The notes beneath the pieces are model-generated. The model was not told the origin of the DNA, did no database searches, and saw nothing but the letters and a program-made list of their open reading frames with translations. The position numbers and the translations under genes were made by a program. From Terriglobales bacterium (GTDB taxonomy: Bacteria > Acidobacteriota > Terriglobia > Terriglobales > Acidobacteriaceae): a DNA stretch of 64,000 nucleotides. Below are positions 41,396 to 48,671 of this stretch, one piece after another. How positions within the stretch are numbered: the stretch's first letter is position 1; every line of letters starts with the position of its first letter. The stretch is from contig DATMPC010000083.1 in the NCBI GenBank assembly GCA_035567895.1, positions 1 to 64,000 of the forward strand, given 5' to 3'.

Positions 41396-43125
41396 TCCTC
41401 CAGCGGGAAGTGATGTACCGGTTCAGGTACCAGCGGAAAGCGGGTCTTATACGTGTGGCCGCTCGCGTAGAGAAATGCCTGGCCGCGCGGCAGCTTCATC
41501 AGCCAGTCTTCGCGAACCAGATTGTCGATAAGCTCCGTGGACTGCTGCGCAAAGGTCGCATCAAACGCCAAACGGCTGTGGACCTTGGGCCTACCTTGCA
41601 GGACCGGGCGATATGCGGCGGACTCGCGCCTTGTCAGCAGCGGCCCTTGACCAGCGATATCGGAGAATGTCTTTGCAGTCGCATGATCCGTTGCTCTGAA
41701 CCAGAGTTTCGTATTGGTATTGTCGAGAATCTGCTGCGCTCCCGCGGTGCCAAGCACGCTCACCAAATCGGCCACGCTCTGAAATGCCAGAACCGCCATG
41801 ACACCCTGCCCTCCGGCTTGCGACAACAGATCAACAAAACCGGGGAACACAAGCCTGCCGACTTCATCGACAATCAAGCGAACTGGCGTCTTCCGACGTT
41901 CATACGCGTAAGCGCGGCCAATGAAGTTCAACAGGTCTTGGAGAGCCAACATGCCAATTGCATAAGCCGTTTCCTTAACGATCATCGAACCCATGAACAT
42001 GTACACGATTTGCTTGTTGCGGATGGCCGTGTCCCAATCCAGATCTGGGTCTTTCACCGACATCAGATTGCGAAAGTCAGGCCCGTCGAGTTTCGACAGC
42101 ATCGGCTTCAGAGAGGAGACCATCTTGTCGTAATGATCTGGTGGATGTTTGATTAGACCCTGCAAGTATTGGAATTCCGGCGTATTGTCCGGAACACGTG
42201 GGAGTAGTTCTTCGAGCGTGCTGTTGACCTTTGCGTACCGGGCGATCTTTGAAAGAAGAGGCTGTTCGCCAGCAAGCAGCATCGCCTGGGCGATTACGTT
42301 GATAACCTCCCACGCGAAAGCCTTGAATGGTTCCGACTGCCCTCCACCAGGCAATAGTCCGGCGAGCCGATCGGGAATCTCCATCCCCAGCACGTAGTTG
42401 GACAGCGGGTTATATGTGCAAGAGATACGCGGGAGCGCAAGCGAGAAGAATTTGAAATCCTTTCCCCGCCCGGCGCGAACAGCAGCATCGTAAGCGCGAT
42501 GCAGCACGTTCAGGTCACCCTTTGGATCAATGAAAATGACTGCCTCGCGACCGCGCTCAATCGCCTGCAGGAGATCGAGCTGTAAGTAGTGCGTTTTACC
42601 AGTACGCGTGGCGCCGGATACGAGCATGTGTCCTTCGAGATCGGTTAGAGGAGTAAAGACAGGCTCTTCATTTTTCAGACCAACGGCATGAAGAGCGCCG
42701 ACGCCCCCGCTGTCACCTGGAGTTCTGTCGCGACTAGTCGTCAAAGCACTGTTCCGTTCAGCAGCGAGTAACTCATTAGCGCATTCGGACGTCCATGCGA
42801 ACCCGTGTCCGATGTACTGCATTTCAGTTCGTTGCGGCAGATGGCTCAAGGTCAGTGCGCCGAGGCTTAGCGGTAACCTATGACCGATCTGCTGCGATCC
42901 GCGCATCAGTGCTACTCCGAGGAACGCAAGCCCTAAGTAGACGCCCTGCCGATGCGTCAGGAACAGGCGGTCGGGAGCCGCCGTACACATAGCAGCCAGC
43001 GACACCCACCCGATCACCAGGTACGGAAATCGCTGAACCCGAATTGCAATCGAAGGCAGCATAAAGTTCTCAACAAGCGCGCTGTAAAAGCAGAGCCACA
43101 TTTCCAGCGGCGCGATCGATGTCAT
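41392..43125 (-). CDS. traD: VirD4/TraD-type coupling ATPase
   Basis: 577 residues. Two N-terminal membrane segments (FPYLVIGWVSLAAMC; GVYLGLAFLGVALM) precede a large ATPase: Walker A GHMLVSGATRTGKTHYLQL, nearby AVIFIDPKGD, Walker B VRLIVDEVGRLVFPGF, and the motif AVLAFQSVADL...LDNTNTKLWFRATD. This is the type IV coupling protein that links relaxosome and channel; the style matches the SXT/TOL TraD group. The start at 43125 overlaps the MoxR gene by 56 bases; an ATG at 43059, just after the MoxR stop, is an alternative that shortens the N-terminus by 22 residues. Confidence 0.92.
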   Translation of the reverse strand: MTSIAPLEMWLCFYSALVENFMLPSIAIRVQRFPYLVIGWVSLAAMCTAAPDRLFLTHRQGVYLGLAFLGVALMRGSQQIGHRLPLSLGALTLSHLPQRTEMQYIGHGFAWTSECANELLAAERNSALTTSRDRTPGDSGGVGALHAVGLKNEEPVFTPLTDLEGHMLVSGATRTGKTHYLQLDLLQAIERGREAVIFIDPKGDLNVLHRAYDAAVRAGRGKDFKFFSLALPRISCTYNPLSNYVLGMEIPDRLAGLLPGGGQSEPFKAFAWEVINVIAQAMLLAGEQPLLSKIARYAKVNSTLEELLPRVPDNTPEFQYLQGLIKHPPDHYDKMVSSLKPMLSKLDGPDFRNLMSVKDPDLDWDTAIRNKQIVYMFMGSMIVKETAYAIGMLALQDLLNFIGRAYAYERRKTPVRLIVDEVGRLVFPGFVDLLSQAGGQGVMAVLAFQSVADLVSVLGTAGAQQILDNTNTKLWFRATDHATAKTFSDIAGQGPLLTRRESAAYRPVLQGRPKVHSRLAFDATFAQQSTELIDNLVREDWLMKLPRGQAFLYASGHTYKTRFPLVPEPVHHFPLED

Positions 43126-43972
43126 CTCGCGTCTTCAGCAGGACGGGCAGCGTCTCTGAAACGACATCGGCGGTTAACTCGTCAGCTCCCAAAAGGCGCA
43201 AGGCGTCAATCCAGTCGAGGGATTCACGGATGGCCGGTGGTTTGGTCATGCCCAGGTGACGAACGGCGGCGGTGAATCGTGCGACCTGTGCGCTCAGCCG
43301 CGATTCGGTGTTGCGAGAGCGAACGATGATTTCGGCTTCCAGTTCGGCACCGGGGTAGTCCATCCAAAGCAGGAAGCAACGCCCGCGGAGCGCATCGGTC
43401 AGCTTGCGCTGCGCATTGGAGGTCAAGACAACGACCGGCTTTCTAATCGCTGTAACAGTTCCCAATTGTGGAATCGAAACCTGGAAGTCGGAAAGGATTT
43501 CCAACAGGAACGCCTCAAACTCCGGCCCTGTCTTATCCACCTCATCGATGAGCAGAACCGATCTTGATTCCGATTGCAGTGCTCTCAAGATCGGACCGGG
43601 AATCAAGAAGTCGGGACTGTAAAGCTGCTGCTTCAGTTCAGCCCAAGTGTCCTCGCGCTCCTTCTGCCGGACAAATTCGAGAGCCATCCGTTGCAAGTGT
43701 TCGTTCCAGTGATAGAGCGCCTTGGCTTCATCGATTCCCTCGTAGCACTGTAGTCGGATCAACTCCATGCCGAACGTTTCAGACAGAACTTTTGCGATTT
43801 GCGTTTTTCCGGCTCCCGCGGGGCCTTCCAGCAACAACGGTTTCTGCAAACGGAGCGCAATGTACAGCACTGTCGCAACTTCAGCCTTTGCGACATAGCC
43901 GCGCTTCGCGAGTAATCCTTGCAGCTCGTCAGCCGAGCGAACGACGGAATCGATGTCACTAGTTATGACCAT
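43070..43972 (-). CDS. MoxR-type AAA+ ATPase inside the conjugation operon
   Basis: 300 residues from the ATG at 43972 (AAGGAAATCC). Motifs: Walker A LLLEGPAGAGKTQIAKVL, Walker B SVLLIDEVDKTGPEFEAFLLEIL, sensor-1 PVVVLTSNAQRKL, arginine-finger region LRGRCFLLWMDYP. MoxR ATPases work as chaperones for metal insertion or complex assembly, often with VWA proteins; no VWA gene is nearby. Overlaps both neighbours, so it is firmly part of the secretion operon. No VirB11 hexameric ATPase was found, so this protein may power or remodel the channel instead. That is inference. Confidence 0.9.
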   Translation of the reverse strand: MVITSDIDSVVRSADELQGLLAKRGYVAKAEVATVLYIALRLQKPLLLEGPAGAGKTQIAKVLSETFGMELIRLQCYEGIDEAKALYHWNEHLQRMALEFVRQKEREDTWAELKQQLYSPDFLIPGPILRALQSESRSVLLIDEVDKTGPEFEAFLLEILSDFQVSIPQLGTVTAIRKPVVVLTSNAQRKLTDALRGRCFLLWMDYPGAELEAEIIVRSRNTESRLSAQVARFTAAVRHLGMTKPPAIRESLDWIDALRLLGADELTADVVSETLPVLLKTRDDIDRAAGNVALLLQRAC

Positions 43973-45347
43973 TGGATTTCCTTGCATCGAGCGCAGCGCG
44001 CGTGTCAGCTAACTGCGCCTCGAGCGCCTGGATGTATGCCGTCTGTGCCACCGCGAGCGCTTGCTCAGGTGATTGATTCTGATCTGCAGTGAGCGTAGGG
44101 GCGGTGTCAATCTGCTGTGCTGACTTGCTGCTGGGAATGCGACTGTCAGAAACACCCAACGCATTCAGCAGAAAAATTCGGATTGACTGATTTGTGTTCA
44201 CGTTAACGATCGGCACGTTGGTGGGCTGCTGCAAGCGATTGGAATAACGGTTGCCTTCCGACGCGATTTCGTAACCCATTTGATTGCGGAGGTAATCAGC
44301 TTGGGAGAAAGGCTGATTCAACGAGCCCGCACCGGCGAACTCAGTGGCAACAACGGCGGCGCCAGTTCCGATCCGTGTGGCAGTTGAAAGAATCGGGTGA
44401 CCACTTCCCTGAACCCTTCCAACCAGGCCGGCGCTACCGTCTTTCATCAACGCCAAGCCAGAGATGGTGACTTCACGGTTGCTAGGGAGAATTAGGGATG
44501 TGAAACGAACGTTGATGCGGTCCTTAACCGCTCCGGCTGTGTACCCGATCACTCGCGCGCCTTGGGGGATTACAACAGAATTGCCGAGCTGAACAGTCCG
44601 ATCTACAACCGCGATGACGGGAGATTCAAGCCCGCTGCTGATCGCATTGGTCGTATGCGCGATGATTTCCGTACCCGAAGGAAGCTGAAGGTCGGATGAG
44701 CGCGTCTCGCGAAATGTAGAACCTAAATTCAAAACGGGACTCGGCGTGGGATTTGCCACGAATACCGTCGCTGGATTTTGCAGTTCGGATACTCCGGTCG
44801 GATTTGGCGAGATCGATGGATTGTTGTCAGATCCGCTGCCATCCGCGAACGTGAACCGGCGAGTCGCGGCGTCGTCACCTGCACGAGCAGCCGACTTGAC
44901 GCGGCTGGCTGCTTGCATATCTCTATTCTCGCTGCCGACGAGCTGGTTCTCAGTCACAGCAGAATCGGTGCTCGGTGAATTAAGAGGCTTGTGGTCATCT
45001 GCGCCACTGAGACCGGTTGGCTGGCGAAAGTGACTGTGGACTGAACTCTCCGGTTTTGAGAGCAGGAATAGCAGCCCGGTCGCGAGGAGCAGCAACAGGC
45101 CCGCAGACATCATGATTGGAGCGGCCTTCAGATGCGAAGATTGCTGTTTTGACTGCGACGGCTTTGAGGCTTGAAAGAAGTCCTGCATCTTCGCTGCGAA
45201 CCGCCCAAAGCCGCTGAGCCGCTCGGTGTTGTGAATATTTTCGAACGCCTGTGCTGTCAACGTCTCATCAGGCACTTCGTCGAGAGCCGTCGCAGCGTTC
45301 TGTCCTTCAGGCTCAACGTATGTCGGCTTAGATCCGTTGTTGTTCAT
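43959..45347 (-). CDS. trbI: VirB10/TrbI-type secretion channel protein
   Basis: 462 residues from the ATG at 45347 (GGAGCATGCAC). A cytoplasmic N-terminus leads to one membrane helix (PIMMSAGLLLLLATGLLFLLS, ~80-100), then a periplasmic linker and the VirB10 beta-barrel: DLQLPSGTEIIAHTTNAISSGLESPVIAVVD, NSVVIPQGARVIGYTAGAVKDRINVRFTSLILP and GSAGLVGRVQGSG. VirB10 spans inner and outer membranes and gates the channel. A C-terminal helical tail (ALAVAQTAYIQALEAQLADTRAAL) extends past the barrel. Confidence 0.9.
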   Translation of the reverse strand: MNNNGSKPTYVEPEGQNAATALDEVPDETLTAQAFENIHNTERLSGFGRFAAKMQDFFQASKPSQSKQQSSHLKAAPIMMSAGLLLLLATGLLFLLSKPESSVHSHFRQPTGLSGADDHKPLNSPSTDSAVTENQLVGSENRDMQAASRVKSAARAGDDAATRRFTFADGSGSDNNPSISPNPTGVSELQNPATVFVANPTPSPVLNLGSTFRETRSSDLQLPSGTEIIAHTTNAISSGLESPVIAVVDRTVQLGNSVVIPQGARVIGYTAGAVKDRINVRFTSLILPSNREVTISGLALMKDGSAGLVGRVQGSGHPILSTATRIGTGAAVVATEFAGAGSLNQPFSQADYLRNQMGYEIASEGNRYSNRLQQPTNVPIVNVNTNQSIRIFLLNALGVSDSRIPSSKSAQQIDTAPTLTADQNQSPEQALAVAQTAYIQALEAQLADTRAALDARKSNGHN

Positions 45348-45363
45348 GTGCATGCTCCGCCGG

Positions 45364-46263
45364 TCATTCAACGCGGTATGTCGCAGCGTGATCCGCCATT
45401 GCTCGATTGGCAACTGAGAGCAGGATCTGCTGATCACTGTCGTGAACGGGGGGTTTGAATGCGATCACGCATACGGCCCGTTCGCCAGGTCGAAGTTGCT
45501 TCGCTGATACCTCTGATTGGGCCAGCTCAATTGGTTCAATCTTGGAGGCTGCACCCTTCTTGCGGTCCTTGCTTTTTTCGGCAACGGTAACGAGATTCAG
45601 CCGCGGGTCTTCAAGGTCGATCACGTTCTTCGTGGTGTTTTCAATATCGAAAGAAACGATGGCGATTTCGCCGAGTCGTTCAGTGCGATAGAAGCGCAGC
45701 ACGATGCCACCTGCCGCAACGCCCGCGTCCTTTTTCGGTTCATGCTTCACATCAGCAAGCATTTTGTCTGCGAGTTCCGCCCGGGCACTCTCGCGCTTCA
45801 CGCTTTCAGCCGGAGCAGGAGGTGGATCGTTCGCCGGTGTAGCTGGTTGCGCATTCGGAACCGGGTAATCCACCGAATACGCAGTGTCAGCGAGCTTTCC
45901 GGCCTTGAGCATGATGTTCACGACCCGCCCTGAAGCCATGTACACCAGCATGTTGGTTTCTATTGGGGGTGCGGATTTTGCCGTTGTCACCCGAATCTGC
46001 TTCACGATCGCGTAATGCGGATCGTCTTTATCGGCTTCCGCTAAGAAGTAATTGCTGTCACCCAAGGCGATTCGACGAATCGTGTCTGCCCGAGGGAACT
46101 CAACCAAGACCGCAAAATGGGGGGCAGTTGAGATTGTGTAGGGTGCAGACAAGGGCACGAGACCGGTATCCGGGGCACTCCGCTGTCCTGTGCCAACCTG
46201 GGACTGTGCCATGCAGCTAAGAGCGAAAACGAGCAGGATGATGAAATAGATGATCTTCCTCAT
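45364..46263 (-). CDS. trbG: VirB9/TrbG-type secretion protein
   Basis: 299 residues with a signal peptide (IIYFIILLVFALSCMAQ). The N-terminal domain has the VirB9 pattern HFAVLVEFPRADTIRRIALGDSNYFLAEADKDDPHYAIVKQI and NMLVYMASGRVVNIMLKAG. The C-terminal part (GGIVLRFYRTERLGEIAIVSFDIENTTKNVIDLEDPRLNLVTV...) is a beta-domain that differs from the canonical VirB9 CTD. It forms the outer core with VirB10. Overlaps the VirB8 gene's end by four bases. Confidence 0.82.
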   Translation of the reverse strand: MRKIIYFIILLVFALSCMAQSQVGTGQRSAPDTGLVPLSAPYTISTAPHFAVLVEFPRADTIRRIALGDSNYFLAEADKDDPHYAIVKQIRVTTAKSAPPIETNMLVYMASGRVVNIMLKAGKLADTAYSVDYPVPNAQPATPANDPPPAPAESVKRESARAELADKMLADVKHEPKKDAGVAAGGIVLRFYRTERLGEIAIVSFDIENTTKNVIDLEDPRLNLVTVAEKSKDRKKGAASKIEPIELAQSEVSAKQLRPGERAVCVIAFKPPVHDSDQQILLSVANRAMADHAATYRVE

Positions 46264-46937
46264 TGCTGAAGCACCTCCTCCTTGTAATCCGCGACTTGAA
46301 GGCCACTCCAGCCGTTGCTGGCAGAACGCGGCACCGGCGCTGTGCGGATCACGTATTTCACCAGCAGTTCTTTTTTGTTTTCCTGACCATTGATTAGGGT
46401 TGTCAGTCGCTTCTGACCAAAGACAACAGCCGTGTACGGATCGCCGCTGACCAGTTCTGCAGATTTGACTATTAGGGTCGCGGTGACATTGTTGTCACGC
46501 ACGGTGTCCACGAAATGCTGCTCGTTCAATTGGGCGAGAATCTGCTGACGCAGCGTGTTCGTCATCTGATTGAGCGCGAGAGTTGTGTTTCTCTTCACGG
46601 TCACCGGATCAATGTTCACGAAGTGATCGAGAAAGGCGCTGACGAACGCAAGCTTTTCGGATTCGTCTGGCTGCTGCTGCACTGCGGTCGCGGCTACTTC
46701 GACGCCGGAACCGTTCAGCGCCGAAACTGTGCCGTCTTGTACTCGGAGAAGTATCGGCGGCCGCAATTGCGCAAGGATCGCCGAGACAATGGCGATGAGC
46801 GCGACGCCGCAAGCGACCAGCGCAACTCTCGAAGCACGGCGCGCTTGAATAGCCAAGTGACTGTAGAACTCTGGATAATCCCCCAGCTCGAATTTGGCCT
46901 GTTCGAGTTCGTCCGACATCAGAGTTTCAGTGCTCAT
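46260..46937 (-). CDS. trbF: VirB8/TrbF-type inner-membrane secretion protein
   Basis: 225 residues from the ATG at 46937 (AAAGGAATC). One membrane helix near the N-terminus (VALVACGVALIAIVSAILAQL) is followed by an NTF2-like periplasmic domain: KLAFVSAFLDHFVNIDPVTVKRNTTLALNQMTNTLRQQILAQL and PYTAVVFGQKRLTTLINGQENKKELLVKYVIRTAP. VirB8 is an assembly factor at the inner membrane that contacts VirB6 and VirB10. Confidence 0.85.
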   Translation of the reverse strand: MSTETLMSDELEQAKFELGDYPEFYSHLAIQARRASRVALVACGVALIAIVSAILAQLRPPILLRVQDGTVSALNGSGVEVAATAVQQQPDESEKLAFVSAFLDHFVNIDPVTVKRNTTLALNQMTNTLRQQILAQLNEQHFVDTVRDNNVTATLIVKSAELVSGDPYTAVVFGQKRLTTLINGQENKKELLVKYVIRTAPVPRSASNGWSGLQVADYKEEVLQQ

Positions 46938-46950
46938 GTGTCGATTCCTT

Positions 46951-47910
46951 TCATACCGCTGCCGGTGGAGGTAGCGGCGCAAAATTCGTCTGCGGTGGTA
47001 CGGAGCTTGTTTCGGTGCTCCGGCTTCGGGCCATATATCCGATGGCCTGCGGAACAGTTACAGCAGCGCCGCCAGTCGCATACGCAAGGGCAGCCGACGC
47101 GCCAGTCTCCACAACGCGATAGCTCACGTAGGCCATAGCCGCAGTCATCAATGCTGACAGCGCGGCGCCGGTTGCACTCAAAGCGCCTGTGGTCAGGTAC
47201 CCAGTGAGCCGCGGAATTTGAGTCAGCAATACCGATAGCAGAACTAGAAAGATTGCCGGAATGAGGTTCACGATTGGGCCAGACGTGAACGCTTGCACTA
47301 GAGCGCCTGTGAACAGTGCAAAGACCAGACTCCACATCGCCGGCCACAGCAACACCTGGAGAAGTGCTCGGAAGTAGCCATAGGTAACCGTGCTGAGTTG
47401 GCGACTCGGCAATAGGGCAAGCAGCAGCGGCCCGAAGACATACAAAAGAATGACAGCCAATGCTTGCGCGGTTACCAGCGCCAGGTACCCGATGACGAGA
47501 ATCACGGCAGAGACTAGAGTCAGCAACGCAACAATGCTCCCAGTAAAATTTGCCGCCGCTAACAAAATCCCGCTAAGGCTGTTGAATTGTGCCTGGATCT
47601 GTTGGAAGAAACTCTGAAAGCTGTTCGGATCGGCAAAGCGATGTGCCAGATCGGAACTCATGATGTTGAATTTCGAGAAGATATCTCGGTAGTCGCCGAG
47701 AATTGCCAGCGTGATTCCAAACCGGGCCATTATTCGGAAGTAATCTTCTTCGGTGTTGTCTTGGAGAAACGCCTGCAACATGCTGAATGTGAAGACAAGG
47801 GCCGCAAGAGCAAAGGCAATTCCCATCATGAGAGGCAGGTATTGCTCTGAGCGGTCCCACAGTCCGCCGAGCGCCGCCAAAAAATGACCGATGCTGCCAA
47901 TGTCAAGCAT
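46951..47910 (-). CDS. trbL: VirB6/TrbL-type polytopic membrane protein
   Basis: 319 residues with about seven hydrophobic segments, including LMMGIAFALAALVFTFSMLQAFL, TGSIVALLTLVSAVILVIGYLALVTAQALAVILLYVFGPLLLALLPS, VLLWPAMWSLVFALFTGALV and LIPAIFLVLLSVLLTQIP. VirB6 proteins form the inner-membrane part of the channel. The start overlaps the previous stop by one base. The C-terminus is a soluble, Thr/Pro-rich tail. Confidence 0.85.
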   Translation of the reverse strand: MLDIGSIGHFLAALGGLWDRSEQYLPLMMGIAFALAALVFTFSMLQAFLQDNTEEDYFRIMARFGITLAILGDYRDIFSKFNIMSSDLAHRFADPNSFQSFFQQIQAQFNSLSGILLAAANFTGSIVALLTLVSAVILVIGYLALVTAQALAVILLYVFGPLLLALLPSRQLSTVTYGYFRALLQVLLWPAMWSLVFALFTGALVQAFTSGPIVNLIPAIFLVLLSVLLTQIPRLTGYLTTGALSATGAALSALMTAAMAYVSYRVVETGASAALAYATGGAAVTVPQAIGYMARSRSTETSSVPPQTNFAPLPPPAAV

Positions 47911-48671
47911 TAACGCACCCTATCGCCGATCCCGTAAGACAACTGCATACTCCCGACCATGCTTGTGACTGCTGCCACCTGATCCTGCCGACTCTGCTCC
48001 TGTTCTTTTTCAATTGAGCTTTCGCGGGCGATGGAGAGCGCCTGCATTCGCATCAGTCGCGCTAACAGTCTTTGGTTGTAGGCTTGCGATCTCAGTAGCG
48101 CCCCATTTGCGGCAGCAGACAACTTCGCTGCACCTCCAGGACTTGCGGCTAAGGCCCTTGCCTCAATGTCATTCGCGTCCATTTCTTCCTGTTCTGACAC
48201 AAGCTCCATGCGCGAAGCATCGAATAGACCGAGTGTTGCTGTGGCATCAGCGGCATCGATCCTCTTCTTGCGAATCAGCGGGAAATTGCCGGACGTGACA
48301 CCGTAAGAGCTTTCAATGTCTTGGCGGATCATTGAAGGATCGGCCACGACGTTGCGGAAATCACGTTGCAGTTGCTGGAATTCGGGAAACTCACTTCCAA
48401 CAACCTCGTTCAGGACTCCACGAAGCTGCCGGCCACGAACCAAGGCGACTCCTTCCTGAACTCCGTAATTGATCTGGTTGTATTGCTGGACGTAGAGGCC
48501 CAATGTGTTCAATGTGTCGCGCGAAACGCCAATCTGTTCACCAATGCGTGCAATCGCCGTCCAGTCAATCACGGGCATAGTGGCAAAGATCGCGTGCGCT
48601 GCGACGGGAATGAGAAGCGTCGCCGTCAGTACCACGCCGGCGAATGCAATCCTTCTACGAAGCGGTCGCAT
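47910..48671 (-). CDS. trbJ: VirB5/TrbJ-like secreted protein
   Basis: 253 residues with signal peptide IAFAGVVLTATLLIPVAAHA. The mature protein is mostly helical (WTAIARIGEQIGVSRDTLNTLGLYVQQYNQINYGVQEGVALVRG...; C-terminal QAYNQRLLARLMRMQALSIARESSIEKEQEQSRQD), as in TrbJ and VirB5 minor pilins. Assigned by position between VirB4 and VirB6 plus helical signal-bearing form. Overlaps the VirB4 gene by 17 bases. Confidence 0.75.
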   Translation of the reverse strand: MRPLRRRIAFAGVVLTATLLIPVAAHAIFATMPVIDWTAIARIGEQIGVSRDTLNTLGLYVQQYNQINYGVQEGVALVRGRQLRGVLNEVVGSEFPEFQQLQRDFRNVVADPSMIRQDIESSYGVTSGNFPLIRKKRIDAADATATLGLFDASRMELVSEQEEMDANDIEARALAASPGGAAKLSAAANGALLRSQAYNQRLLARLMRMQALSIARESSIEKEQEQSRQDQVAAVTSMVGSMQLSYGIGDRVR

